This document shows positions 18,036 to 27,109 of a DNA stretch of 64,000 nucleotides, in pieces. Numbering within the stretch: the first letter of the stretch is position 1; every line of letters starts with the position of its first letter. Position numbers and translations under genes: made by a program. The DNA is taken from assembly GCA_963770865.1 (NCBI GenBank), contig CAVYRD010000012.1:248001-312000 (forward strand), given 5' to 3'. The notes under the pieces are model-generated. The model worked only from the letters and a program-made list of their open reading frames with translations, was not told where the DNA came from and searched no databases. This DNA comes from Miltoncostaea sp963770865. GTDB lineage: Bacteria; Actinomycetota; Thermoleophilia; Miltoncostaeales; Miltoncostaeaceae.

Positions 18036-18871
18036 GCCTCCGCGGGGCGCTCGCGGGCGCCGTCGCGCTCGCCCTGGCGGTGGCCGGAGGGGCGCCGGCC
18101 ACCGCCGCGCCGGTGGCCGGCGCCTCGGCGCCGGTCCGCTTCCTCGTCAAGGGCGACTGGGGCTACGGGGGCTCCGCCCAGGCCGCGGTCACCCGACGCA
18201 TGTGCGCGGAGGCGCGGCGGCCGGCGGCGGCCTTCGTGCTGACGACCGGCGACAACTTCTACCGCCCGGACGGCGTCGCGACGGCGGACAACTTCCTGCG
18301 CCCCGAGATCTGCCTGCGCGCCCTCGGCATCCCGTGGCGCGCGGCCTGGGGCAACCACGATGTCGCGGGCACGTCCACCGCCGACGTGCTCGGCGCCACC
18401 CGCCGCTACTACGCCTTCGCGCGGGGGCCGCTGCGGGTGATCGTGCTCGACGGCAACGACCCGTCCGACCCCGCCCAGACGTCCTTCCTGCGGCGCCAGC
18501 TGCGCGACGCCCCGCAGCCCGTGCGCATCGTGGCCGTCCACCAGCCCGTCTACACCTCCGGCCTCCACGCGCCCTCGCAGACCGAGCAGCGCCTCTGGGC
18601 GCCGCTGTTCCGGCGCGGCCGGGTGGCGCTGGTGCTGCAGGGCCACAACCACATGTACGAGCGCCTGCGCGTGGACGGCGTCACCTACGTCACCACCGGC
18701 GGCGGAGGCGCGCCGCTCTACCCGTGCGTGCGCCCGGCCCGCGGGCTCCAGGAGTGCGTGCTCTCCCACCACTTCCTGGCGGTGAGCGCCAGCGCCGCCC
18801 GGGTGTCGGTGCGCGCGGTCAGCCCGCGCGGCGTCACGCTGGACCGGGTGCGGATCCCGGTCCCGCGATAG
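18032..18871 (+). CDS. secreted metallophosphoesterase (purple acid phosphatase-like)
   Basis: Predicted exported phosphatase of 279 residues. A signal peptide of about 25 residues (LRGALAGAVALALAVAGGAP followed by Ala-x-Ala sites) precedes the metallophosphoesterase fold. Metal-binding motifs appear in order: KGDWGYGG, TTGDNFYRPDG, WGNHDVAG, VAVHQPVYTSG and LQGHNHMYERL. The GDNFY and GNHD spacing resembles tartrate-resistant acid phosphatases. GTG at 18032 overlaps the upstream small gene. Possibly used for phosphate release outside the cell, though a pst link is not shown by position. Confidence 0.88.
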   Translation: MSLRGALAGAVALALAVAGGAPATAAPVAGASAPVRFLVKGDWGYGGSAQAAVTRRMCAEARRPAAAFVLTTGDNFYRPDGVATADNFLRPEICLRALGIPWRAAWGNHDVAGTSTADVLGATRRYYAFARGPLRVIVLDGNDPSDPAQTSFLRRQLRDAPQPVRIVAVHQPVYTSGLHAPSQTEQRLWAPLFRRGRVALVLQGHNHMYERLRVDGVTYVTTGGGGAPLYPCVRPARGLQECVLSHHFLAVSASAARVSVRAVSPRGVTLDRVRIPVPR

Positions 18872-18883
18872 GCGCTTCCGGCC

Positions 18884-19543
18884 TCAGCGCCCCCGGCCGG
18901 CGACGGCGGCGGCCCAGGCGGTCGCCACCCGCACGGTGAGCTGGCTCATGGCGGCGACCACCTCGCGGCGGCGGTCGTCCGACAGCGGGGCGGGCGGCGC
19001 CGCGAGGGCCCGGTCCATCGCGCGCTCGAGCGCCAGGCTGCCGCCGAGGGTCACCTCGGCCGACGACCCGGCCAGGCCGTGGCCGCGCCCGTAGGTCTCG
19101 GCGCGCTCCAGCGCGTCCGCCAGGCTGCCGCTCTGGAATGCGTCGGCCAGGGCGTCGACCCACGCGCGCACGACCGCGCGGCGCTCGGCGGGCGGCAGCC
19201 GTCGGTAGGCGGCCTCGGCCGGCCCCTCGACCAGGGTCTCGACGGCGTCCGACACCAGGTCCGCGCGGACGCGCAGCACCTCGGCGATGTCGGGGGCGAC
19301 GCCGATCTGCATCGAGCCCTGGCGCGGCGGGCGCGCGCTGCGCGCGGGCTGACGCGCCAGCCACTGGCGCAGCGCCTCGGGGTCGAAGCGCCGGTGGCCG
19401 CCCGCCGTGCGGACGTGGGGCACGCGCCCCTCGCTGGCCCACAGGCGCAGGGTGCTCGGGCTCACGCCCAGGGCGCGCGCCGCCGCGGAGACCGAGAGCC
19501 AGGGGCCCTCGGGCCGGCGGGCCCGGCCGCTCGTGCGCGTCAT
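18884..19543 (-). CDS. MerR-type helix-turn-helix protein with helical C-terminal domain, paralog A
   Basis: A 219-residue protein whose first 70 residues form an excisionase/MerR-like winged helix: LSVSAAARALGVSPSTLRLW followed by EGRVPHVRTAGGHRRFDPEA. The remaining 140 residues are helical and Ala/Arg-rich and match no ligand domain I know. It shares the same layout, and much of the winged-helix sequence, with the gene immediately upstream (19560-20345), so the pair is a tandem duplication. ATG at 19543 is 17 bases after the neighbour's stop; GTG at 19549 is also possible. Confidence 0.8.
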   Translation of the reverse strand: MTRTSGRARRPEGPWLSVSAAARALGVSPSTLRLWASEGRVPHVRTAGGHRRFDPEALRQWLARQPARSARPPRQGSMQIGVAPDIAEVLRVRADLVSDAVETLVEGPAEAAYRRLPPAERRAVVRAWVDALADAFQSGSLADALERAETYGRGHGLAGSSAEVTLGGSLALERAMDRALAAPPAPLSDDRRREVVAAMSQLTVRVATAWAAAVAGRGR

Positions 19544-19559
19544 CGCCACGCGGTCCGCG

Positions 19560-20345
19560 TCACTCGAGGGCCGACCGCAGCCGGCAGCGCACCCCGTCCG
19601 CGTAGCCGGCGGCGACGCGCACGGCCATGCGGTCGAGGGACCGCTCGACGGCTCGACGGCCCGGGGCGTCCTCGGCGAGGGTGGGGGCGAGCACGCGGTC
19701 CACGGCGCGGCGCAGCGCGAGGGCCTCGGTGACCGGTGCGTCGCCGGCCTGGCCGGAGGCGCCGTGGCGGAAGCCCTCCCACTCGGCGTCGCGGTAGCAG
19801 GCCGCGAGGTCGCCGCTCGCCAGCGCGTCGGCGAGGGCCTCCAGCGCGCCGGCCACGCGGGCATGCCGCGCGGACGACGGCCGCGCGGCGCCGGAGGGGT
19901 GGGCGCGGCCCAGTTCCTCCTCGAAGGCCGCGATCACGTCGTCCTCGGCCTCCGCGAGCGCGGTGGCGGTCGCCGGCATCGCCTCGAGGCGCGTCGGCAC
20001 CAGCTCCTGCATCCGGTTCTGGGGCGCGGGCGGCGCGCCGCCCCGCTCGGCCAGCCAGCGCACGAGCTCGTCGAGCTCGAAGCGGCGGTGGCCGCCCGGC
20101 GTGCGCACGTGCGGCACCCGGCCGGCGGCGGCCCAGGCCCTCAGCGACGAGGAGCTGACGCCCAGCAGGCGGGCCGCGGCGGACACCGAGAGCAGGCGCC
20201 CCGGCTCGGCGCCAGTCGGCGCGCGGCCGTCGGCGGGCCCTTGCTCCGCGGCCCGCCCGCCGTACGCCGTGACCACCTCAGCGGCCTCCGGAGGCGACGG
20301 TGGGCGGTGGTCCCGGGTGTGCGACGGGGGGCGGAGCATCGACAT
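19560..20345 (-). CDS. MerR-type helix-turn-helix protein with helical C-terminal domain, paralog B
   Basis: A 261-residue regulator-like protein. After a 60-residue low-complexity N-terminus comes LLSVSAAARLLGVSSSSLRA and GRVPHVRTPGGHRRFELDEL, nearly the same winged-helix domain as paralog A. A helical C-terminal region follows. The start is uncertain: ATG at 20345 or 20339 or an internal site. The 150 bp upstream, before the DedA gene end, is relatively AT-rich and is the likely promoter for the pair. Confidence 0.78.
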   Translation of the reverse strand: MSMLRPPSHTRDHRPPSPPEAAEVVTAYGGRAAEQGPADGRAPTGAEPGRLLSVSAAARLLGVSSSSLRAWAAAGRVPHVRTPGGHRRFELDELVRWLAERGGAPPAPQNRMQELVPTRLEAMPATATALAEAEDDVIAAFEEELGRAHPSGAARPSSARHARVAGALEALADALASGDLAACYRDAEWEGFRHGASGQAGDAPVTEALALRRAVDRVLAPTLAEDAPGRRAVERSLDRMAVRVAAGYADGVRCRLRSALE

Positions 20346-20497
20346 CGACCATCCCTGCCATGAGGCGATTGTGGGCGCGCGTCCTGGGGCCTGCAACCAG
20401 CATCATCGACCATGCCCGCCCAGAACCTGACGAAAGCTCCCAGCCGTGGGGTGCACTCCAACAAAAATCTCACAGCGACGCTTCTGCGTATCGATTC

Positions 20498-21187
20498 TCA
20501 CGCTTCGGGACGCGGGGCGTCCGGCTCGCCGGCCCCGGACCGCTCGGCCGCCGCCGCGGCGTTCTCCCTGGCCACGCGCCGGCGCTCCTTGATCGTCACG
20601 AACCCGCCCACGAGCAGGGTCACGCCGAAGGCCACCACGAAGGCCACCCAGAGCTGGTCGGCGAAAGCCTTGCCGGCGAAGTAGCCGAGCAGCGCCGCCT
20701 GCGAGGACCACAGCGCCGCCCCGATCGCGTCGAAGACGATGAAGCGCCGGTAGTCCATCTGACCGGCGCCGCAGGACATGTTGATCGCGATGCGGATGCC
20801 CGGCAGGAAGCGGCCCACCACGACCAGGGCGGGTCCCTGCCGGCGCACCATCCGCTCCGCGGCCTCGAGCCGGTCGGCGCCCGCGAAGCGGGCCACCGCG
20901 CGCTTGATCGGCCCCCCGCCCGCGCGCCCCAGCGCGAACGCGCACGAGTCGCCGATCACGGCGCCGGCGGCGCCCGCCAGGATCACCAGGAACAGGTTGA
21001 GGTGGCCGTCGGCGGCGAGCACCGCGGCGGCCACGATGGCCGTCTCGCCGGGGAGCACGGGGAACACCCCGTCGCCCGCGACGACCAGCAGCACCGCCCA
21101 GTAGCCGTAGTCGGCGGCGCTCTCCGCGAGGGCCGAGAGGCTGTCGAGGATCGAGAGCGAGCCGAGCCCGAGGACCGTCGCGATCAG
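20498..21187 (-). CDS. DedA family membrane protein
   Basis: Integral membrane protein of the DedA/VTT family, linked to lipid (undecaprenyl phosphate) flipping and membrane homeostasis. The signature segments are VAGDGVFPVLPGETAIVAAA, a Gly-rich GAAGAVIGDSCAFALGRAGG and VVVGRFLPGIRIAINMSCGAG (the conserved RFxPGxR-type motif). Several hydrophobic helices and a charged tail follow. No ATG, GTG or TTG gives a complete N-terminus. CTG at 21187 is the best fit, and sequence loss near the start is possible. Confidence 0.87.
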   Translation of the reverse strand: MIATVLGLGSLSILDSLSALAESAADYGYWAVLLVVAGDGVFPVLPGETAIVAAAVLAADGHLNLFLVILAGAAGAVIGDSCAFALGRAGGGPIKRAVARFAGADRLEAAERMVRRQGPALVVVGRFLPGIRIAINMSCGAGQMDYRRFIVFDAIGAALWSSQAALLGYFAGKAFADQLWVAFVVAFGVTLLVGGFVTIKERRRVARENAAAAAERSGAGEPDAPRPEA

Positions 21188-21283
21188 GGCGCCCCCACGG
21201 GCGTGTCGGCGGGGAGCGGCACGGGCGGGATGATGCCAGGGGGGCCCCGGGGGCGCGACCGCGACCCCCGCTATCCTCACCCC

Positions 21284-23048
21284 ATGGGGCGCATCGCCGA
21301 CTCCGCGCTCGACCTCCTCGCCGGCGGTCCGCTCGACGCCGACCGGCTCGGCGCGCAGCTCGCGGCGTCGGGCGCGACCCGCTCCCGCGACCCCGCCGCG
21401 GCCGTCCGCCGGGCGATCCGCGACGACCCGCGCGTGCTCCAGATCGCCGACGGGCGCTTCGCGAGCGTGGCCCAGGCGCTCGGCGGCGTGTCCCTCGCGA
21501 CGGTCGTGAGCGAGGAGGAGGCCGCGGCCGGCGAGCTCGAGCTCGAGCCGGACCTCGCGGTGCTCGGCATGCTCGGCGTCGGCCCCGGCGTCCGCCTGCC
21601 CGAGGGCGCCCGCGCGGGCGACACCGTGGTCGTGCGGGTGGAGGACGCCGAGCTGCGGCGCCTGTCGGCCGAGGTCGTGCCGCCCCCGGCGGCGCGCGCC
21701 GACGACGAGGCCGCGCTGGTGGCCGCCGTGGGCGGTCTGCTGGAGCGCCACCACCCGGAGCAGCCGGGCCTCGCTCCGCCCATCACCCACCTGGGCACGG
21801 TCTGCGCCGGCGTCGCCGCCGCGGCGCCCGGCGCCCTGCGCGTCCCGGGGCGGCCGCTGGGCGAGGTGCTCGCGGAGGCCGGCATCGAGACCCACCTCGG
21901 CTGGGCGGGACCGCGCGGGACCGCGTGGGCGAGCCTCACGGAGGAGGAGGTCGACGCCCTCGAGGCCGACGTCGCCGACCTGCTCGCGGCCGAGCGCACC
22001 GCCGAGGCGGCGCTGGTCCAGGGGCGCCTGCTGACGGTCCTGCGCCGCCACGTGCCCGAGCGCGTCCCCGCCGCGCGCCGGCGGCTGGCGCGCATCCTGG
22101 CCCGCGCGGGCCGCTTCGACCAGGCGCTCGACCAGCTGACGGCCGCCTTCGCGCAGGGCGACCCCGAGGACTGGTACGAGGCGGCGGTCATCGCCTACCG
22201 GCACGGCGACGAGCGGCGGGCGCGCCGCTGGGTCGAGACCGGCCTCGCCCACGCGTCGGCGCCCGAGCGCGCCGAGGTGGCCGAGTGCCTCGAGGACATC
22301 GGCGACGACCTCGACGCCCAGGCCGCCTTCCTGCGCGCGCGCGACCTGCTCGACGACGGCGAGGGCCTGCACGACGACGACGGCCCCGTGCGCGTCGCGC
22401 GGGCGGTCGTCGGGCTGCGGCGCTCCTACCTGGTCGAGGCGATGGTCGAGGAGATCCTCGGCGCGATCCCGCCGCAGGAGATCGGCGGCCTGCTGGCGGC
22501 GCTCTCCGACGCCGGGGACGTGGGCCGCGAGGCGTGCCGCGCCTTCGCCGCGATCCTGCCCGCCCGGCCGCGACCGGCTGACCGCCGTCGGCCTGGCGCA
22601 GGGACCCCCGCCGCGCATCCCCGCGGTCGCCGGCCTCGCCACGGCGCGCCCGGCGGGCGCCTGGGCCACCTCGCCCCTCGACGCGCCCGACCAGCAGCAG
22701 GTGGTCATCACGGTCGCCAAGGAGGCCGGCCGGGTCTCGCCGCTCGTCGTGCTGATCGACCTCGACCAGCTCGGGGGCGGCGTGAAGGACGCCTTCTTCC
22801 TGCCGGACATGATCGAGCCGCGCCTGCGGCGCGAGCTGTTCGCCCCGATGGAGGAGATGGGCCTGCCGAGCTCGCCGGTCGACCTCGACGAGGCGATCGC
22901 GCTCGTCCAGGTGGCGCTCGGGCGCACCGCCGCCGTCGGCTGGAGCATCCCCTCCCTGCAACATCAGCCGGTCATCGAGCGCATCGAGCGCTGGCTGTTG
23001 CGGCCCCAGCACGGCGACCCGGGCCGCCGCCCGGTCGCCGGCACGTAG
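21284..23048 (+). CDS. uncharacterised protein with repeat-like helical middle (one frame break)
   Basis: A protein of about 587 residues, unlike any family I can name. The first 60 residues (MGRIADSALDLLAGGPLDAD and onward) look like a winged-helix-type unit. The middle (residues 230-330) has helical pairs such as RRRLARILARAGRFDQALDQ, resembling tetratricopeptide repeats. The C-terminal part contains VVITVAKEAGRVSPLVVLID and LQHQPVIERIERWLL. The frame shifts by one base near 22572, after which coding continues intact to 23048, so I treat it as one gene. ATG at 21284 is unambiguous. Confidence 0.7.
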
Positions 23049-23054
23049 CCCCGC

Positions 23055-23388
23055 TCAGGCCGCGCGGCGCTCCTCGGCCGGCACGGCGAAGCGCGGGTCG
23101 GGGATGACGCGGGTCTCCGCGCGCGGCGCATGCGGGCGCGCCGCGGACGCGGCGCACGGCGGGGGCGGCGAGGCCGGCGAGCAGCGGCGCGGCGCCCAGG
23201 GCCGCGATGCCGGCGGCGATCGGGCTGCCCCCGGCCAGGGCGAGGACGGCCATCGCGCCGAGGCCCGCGCCGCCGACCGCGCGAAGCCCCGCGAGGCCCG
23301 CGGCGGTGGCGTCGCCACGGCGCCCGACGTCGCGCGCCGCCAGCGCGAGCAGCGCCGCCAGCGCGAGTCCCACCATCCACAGTTCCAC
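23055..23388 (-). CDS. small hydrophobic membrane protein (one frame break)
   Basis: A protein of about 110 residues starting MELWMVGLALAALLALAARD. Two further hydrophobic Ala/Gly-rich helices follow (AVGGAGLGAMAVLALAGG and AGIAALGAAPLLAGLAAP). The frame breaks near 23155; a natural-looking tail (ETRVIPDPRFAVPAEERRAA) continues in another frame to the stop at 23055. It converges with the preceding gene. Function unknown; confidence in the exact protein is limited by the break. Confidence 0.5.
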
Positions 23389-23498
23389 GACAGCCTCCTC
23401 GACGGGTGGCCTGTCTTGGCGGCCGCCGCGCCGTTCCCTGCCGTGTTTCGGCGGTCTGCAACGGCACAGTGTCCGTCTGCTGTGCGATACTGCCCGTT

Positions 23499-23753
23499 AT
23501 GGCTGATGAGATTCCCGCGCCCCTCCTCGAAGCGTTCAAGGTCCTCGAGCCCGATGTCGCGCAGCGCCTGACCGACGCGCTGGCGCCCGTCGTCGCCGAG
23601 CTCGGGCCCCGCGAGGAGGCCGTCCTGCAGCGCCTCGTGACCGGTCTGGCCGAGGGCGCCCCCGCCGCCGAGCTCAACGCCTTCGTGCGCCTGCTGCCCG
23701 TCACGGTCAGCCGCGCGGTGCAGCCGGCGATCGACCCCGTCACCACGGCCTAG
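23499..23753 (+). CDS. small helical protein of unknown function
   Basis: Encodes 84 residues beginning MADEIPAPLLEAFKVLEPDV. It is largely helical and acidic, with no Cys, membrane segment or recognised motif. It is divergent from the small membrane gene at 23388; the 110 bp between them is the only promoter space for both. It lies upstream of, and probably co-transcribed with, the FAD reductase, whose proper start is unclear. Confidence 0.6.
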   Translation: MADEIPAPLLEAFKVLEPDVAQRLTDALAPVVAELGPREEAVLQRLVTGLAEGAPAAELNAFVRLLPVTVSRAVQPAIDPVTTA

Positions 23754-23808
23754 ACCCCGAGGGTCCGGCGTCGGCCCGCTCGTCGTCATCGGCGGCGACG
23801 CAGCCGGC

Positions 23809-25104
23809 ATGTCCGCGGCGGCCGAGGCGCGCCGCGGCGATCCCGACCTCGAGATCGTCGTGCTGGAGCGGGGCCGGGAGGTCTCGTACGCCGCCTGCGG
23901 CATCCCGTACCTGGTGGCCGGGGAGGTGGCCGGGGAGGACGCGCTGATCCACCGCACCCCGGAGGCCTTCCTCCGCGAGCGCCGGATCCTGGTGCGCACC
24001 GGGGCGGAGGTCGTGTCGATCGACGCCGGCGCGCGCCGCGTGCGCCTGGCCGGCGGCGAGGAGGTGGTCTACGGGTCGCTGGTCGTCGCGACCGGCGCGC
24101 GGCCGGTGCTGCCGGAGATCCCCGGCTGCGACCTGCCCGGCGTCGTGGCGCTGCGCGACCTCCCCTCGGCCCGCCGCGCCCTGGAGGCCGTGACCGGCCG
24201 TCCCCGGCCGCGGGCGGTGCTGGTGGGCAGCGGGGCCGTCGGCGTGGAGATGGCCGAGGCCGTGATCGCGCGCGGCGGCGGCGTGGTGATGGCCGAGCGC
24301 GAGCCGCGGCTGCTTCCCGCCCTCGGCACGCCCGCGGCGGCGCGCGTGGCCCAGGCGCTGGAGGGTGCCGGCGTCGACGCGCGGCCCGCCGCGCAGGTGC
24401 GCCGCATCGCGCGCGACGACGACGGCCTGCGGGTGACGATCGACCGGCGGGAGGAGCCCGCGGACCTCGTCGTGATCGGCACCGGGGTCGCGCCGAACTC
24501 CGGCTCGCGCTCGCCGCCGGATGCGCCGCGGGCCCGGCCGGCGCGATCGCGGTCGACCGCCGCGGGCGCACCAGCGATCGAGGGGATCTGGGCGGCGGGC
24601 GACTGCGCGACGGCCCATCATCGGCTGCTCGAGCGGCCGGTGTGGCGTCCGATCGCGACCACCGCCAACGCGCAGGGGCGCGTCGTGGGCCGCGACGTCA
24701 CGGGGCGCGCGGCCCGGTTCGCCGGCGTGCTCGGCTCGTGGGTGTCGCGGTTCGGCGAGGTCTCGTTCGGGGCGACCGGGCTGTCGGCCCAGGAGGCCGC
24801 CCGAGAGGGGTTCGCGGCACGCGAGATCACCCGCGAGGGCCGCGACCGCTCGGGCTACATGCCCGGCGCGCGCGACCTGCTGGTGACGCTGGTCTGGGAC
24901 GAGCGCACCGGGCGCCTGCTCGGAGGCGAGATCGCCGGCGCGGGCGAGGTCTCGGCGCGCCTGCACACGGTCGCGACCGCCCTCGCGGCCGGCATGACCG
25001 TCCGCGAGCTCGCCGAGTGCGACTTCGGCTACGCGCCGCCGGTCTCGCCGCTGCGCGACCCGCTCCAGCTGGCGGCCGCGGCGGCGATCGGGGACGCCGC
25101 TTAG
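23809..25104 (+). CDS. FAD-dependent pyridine nucleotide-disulfide oxidoreductase (CoA-disulfide reductase/NADH oxidase type)
   Basis: Flavoprotein that uses NAD(P)H to reduce CoA disulfide or a related substrate. Residues 26-36 (VSYAACGIPYL) contain the single redox Cys typical of CoA-disulfide reductases. The NAD-binding loop VLVGSGAVGVEMAE is at 138-151, and GIWAAGDC is the second FAD motif. In-frame sequence upstream of the ATG (GPLVVIGGDAAG) is clearly the missing FAD-binding strand but has no usual start codon. Residues 231-255 (about 24500-24575) are garbled, whereas another frame reads sensibly, so two cancelling indels are likely. The C-terminal dimerisation domain is intact. Confidence 0.85.
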   Translation: MSAAAEARRGDPDLEIVVLERGREVSYAACGIPYLVAGEVAGEDALIHRTPEAFLRERRILVRTGAEVVSIDAGARRVRLAGGEEVVYGSLVVATGARPVLPEIPGCDLPGVVALRDLPSARRALEAVTGRPRPRAVLVGSGAVGVEMAEAVIARGGGVVMAEREPRLLPALGTPAAARVAQALEGAGVDARPAAQVRRIARDDDGLRVTIDRREEPADLVVIGTGVAPNSGSRSPPDAPRARPARSRSTAAGAPAIEGIWAAGDCATAHHRLLERPVWRPIATTANAQGRVVGRDVTGRAARFAGVLGSWVSRFGEVSFGATGLSAQEAAREGFAAREITREGRDRSGYMPGARDLLVTLVWDERTGRLLGGEIAGAGEVSARLHTVATALAAGMTVRELAECDFGYAPPVSPLRDPLQLAAAAAIGDAA

Positions 25105-25266
25105 AAGGTCTTTCAGAATGAAGCGGGGTCGGTCCGCCGCGAGAATCCCGCCAGGCAAGGACGCAGGGAGGGTGCAATAGCGGCGCTGTCGCCCCGACCG
25201 AGGACGCGCGCATCGCGATGATCCGCAGCGAGCGGATGGCCGCGCTCGTCATTCTGAAAGACCTCC
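25105..25266. repeat. palindromic structured repeat element, copy 2
   Basis: Fills the space between two convergent genes. A perfect 16-base inverted repeat bounds it: AGGTCTTTCAGAATGA at 25106-25121, with its complement at 25249-25264. Inside are the same conserved blocks, in the same plus-strand orientation, as in copy 1 at 6.7 kb. Block 1 is at 25133-25178 (including AGGCAAGGACGCAGGGAGGG); block 2 starts CCCCGACCGAGGACGC at about 25192. The outer stem and inner hairpin sequences differ from copy 1 but keep pairing. The element abuts stop codons on both sides. Confidence 0.85.
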
Positions 25267-25829
25267 TCAGCCTCCCTGGGCCGTGGCGAGGCCGCCGCGG
25301 AAGAGCGCCAGCGCGCCCTCCCACCGCGCCCTCGCAGGCGGGCGAGGCGGTCGCGCAGGACGTCCCACGGCAGGACCGGCGGCGGCGCCAGCGCCCGTGC
25401 CGGGAAGGCGCCGGGGAAGATCGGCAGGCGCACACCGCGCTCGGCGAACGACCTCACCAACACCGCCGCGGCGCCGGCCGGCGTGAGCCCCGCGAGCGGC
25501 ACGCCGGCGCCCTCGGGGGCCGGGAGCACGGTGAGCGCGGGGCGCTCGTCGAGGACGGCCGCGGGCGCGAGCCACGGCCCGTGCGGGAAGGCGGGCGTCA
25601 GGAAGCCGGCGGCGAAAGGCGCGCAGGCCGATGCGGCCGGTCAGGGACTGGCGGGCGGCCGACATCACCTCGGCCAGGCGGTGCAGGGAGCGGGCGCCCG
25701 CCTCGGGGCCGTCGGCCACGCGCAGCGAGATGCCGTCGGCGTCCTCGAGGACGTCCGACACCGGCCCGCCGGCCAGATGCCCGGCCAGGCCCGGATGCTC
25801 GCGTAGCCATCGTGCGAAGCGCCCGTCAT
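25267..25829 (-). CDS. uncharacterised protein, reading frame broken at several points
   Basis: Coding-like protein sequence moves between three frames. A possible start is ATG at 25829. The N-terminal part reads GRFARWLREHPGLAGHLAGG then VSDVLEDADGISLRVADGP. A middle part in another frame reads AGLTPAGAAAVLVRSFAERG and LPIFPGAFPARALAPPPVLP, and the end reads WEGALALFRGGLATAQGG before the stop at 25267. Together they make about 185 residues of unknown family. The repeated breaks may be assembly errors or decay. The stop lies two bases from the palindromic element. Confidence 0.45.
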
Positions 25830-25878
25830 GTGACCGAGCCTATCCGGGGCCCCGCGGCCGTGCGCTAGCGTTGCCCGC

Positions 25879-27105
25879 GTGATCACCCGCACCCGGACCG
25901 CGGCCCTGGCCGCGCTCGCGCTCGCGGCGGGCGCCCTCGTGGGGTGCGGGTCCGGCGACGCCGCGCAGGCGAGCGCTCCGGCGACGACCGCCGCGGCCAC
26001 CGCGACGCCGGCCCCGCGCACCGAGGACGCGACCCCCGGGGTCCGGCTCGCGCGCGTGCGCGGCGGCCTGGGCGACGCGCTCTACGTCACGGGCGCCCCG
26101 GGGCAGCCCAACCGCCTGTTCGTCGTCGAGCAGAGCGGCCGCATCCGGATCCTCGACCACGGGCGCCTGCTGCTCGCGCCGCCCTTCCTCGACGTCTCGC
26201 GGATCATCTCCTCGGCGGCGAGCGCGGCCTGCTCGGCCTCGCCTTCCACCCCGACTACGCCGCCAACGGCCGCTTCTACGTCGACTACACCAACCGCGCC
26301 GGCGACACCCGCGTCGTGCGAGTACCGGCGCGCGAGCGACGACCGGGCCGACCCCGGCAGCGCGCGGGTGCTGCTGACGATCGACGCAGCCGTTCCCGAA
26401 CCACAACGGCGGCAGCTCGCCTTCGGCCCCGACGGCGACCTCTACGTCGGCATGGGCGACGGCGGCAGCGGCGGCGATCCGCACGGCAACGGCCAGAACG
26501 TCGACACGCTGCTCGGCAAGCTGCTGCGCATCGACGTCGACGCGCGCACCGGCTCGCTGCCCTACGGCATCCCGGCCGGCAACCCGTTCGCCGCCGGGCG
26601 GCGGGCGCCGCCGAGATCTGGGCCTACGGCCTGCGCAACCCGTGGCGCTTCTCCTTCGACCGCGCCACCGGCGACCTCTGGATCGGCGACGTCGGCCAGG
26701 ACGACGTCGAGGAGATCGACTACCGGGCCGCGGGCACGGCGCGCCGGCGTCAACTTCGGCTGGAACACATTCGAGGGCCGGCGCGCCTTCAGGCGCCGGC
26801 GCCTGCGCGGCGTGGACGCCCACGCCCGCCGGTGGTCGAGTACACGCACGCGCGACGGCTGCTCGATCACCGGCGGCTACGTCTACCGCGGCACCCGCGC
26901 GCGCGGGCTGATCGGCCGTTACGTCTACGCGGACTTCTGCAGCGGCACGGTGTGGAGCATGCGCGCGGGCCCGAAGCCCGGCGGCGTGCGCCAGGAGACC
27001 GGGCTCGGCCCGTCGATCTCCAACGTCACCTCGTTCGGCGAGGCGCTGAACGGCGACCTGTTCATGATCGCCGGCGGCACCCTCTACCGCTTCGTCGGCC
27101 GGTAG
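25879..27105 (+). CDS. PQQ-dependent sugar dehydrogenase-like lipoprotein (several frame breaks)
   Basis: Secreted six-bladed propeller of the glucose/sorbosone dehydrogenase family, which oxidises sugars with PQQ when the cofactor is present. A lipoprotein signal (ALALAAGALVGCGSG) is followed by LYVTGAPGQPNRLFVVEQSG, GLLGLAFHPDYAANGRFYVD, FGPDGDLYVGMGDGGSGGDP, WAYGLRNPWRFSFDRATGDL and a GYVYRG-containing end. These familiar pieces lie in different frames, with switches near 26215, 26320, 26610, 26740 and possibly 26800. The outer parts share one frame from the GTG at 25879 to the stop. About 400 residues in all. Confidence 0.8.
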   Translation: MITRTRTAALAALALAAGALVGCGSGDAAQASAPATTAAATATPAPRTEDATPGVRLARVRGGLGDALYVTGAPGQPNRLFVVEQSGRIRILDHGRLLLAPPFLDVSRIISSAASAACSASPSTPTTPPTAASTSTTPTAPATPASCEYRRASDDRADPGSARVLLTIDAAVPEPQRRQLAFGPDGDLYVGMGDGGSGGDPHGNGQNVDTLLGKLLRIDVDARTGSLPYGIPAGNPFAAGRRAPPRSGPTACATRGASPSTAPPATSGSATSARTTSRRSTTGPRARRAGVNFGWNTFEGRRAFRRRRLRGVDAHARRWSSTRTRDGCSITGGYVYRGTRARGLIGRYVYADFCSGTVWSMRAGPKPGGVRQETGLGPSISNVTSFGEALNGDLFMIAGGTLYRFVGR

Positions 27106-27109
27106 CCGG

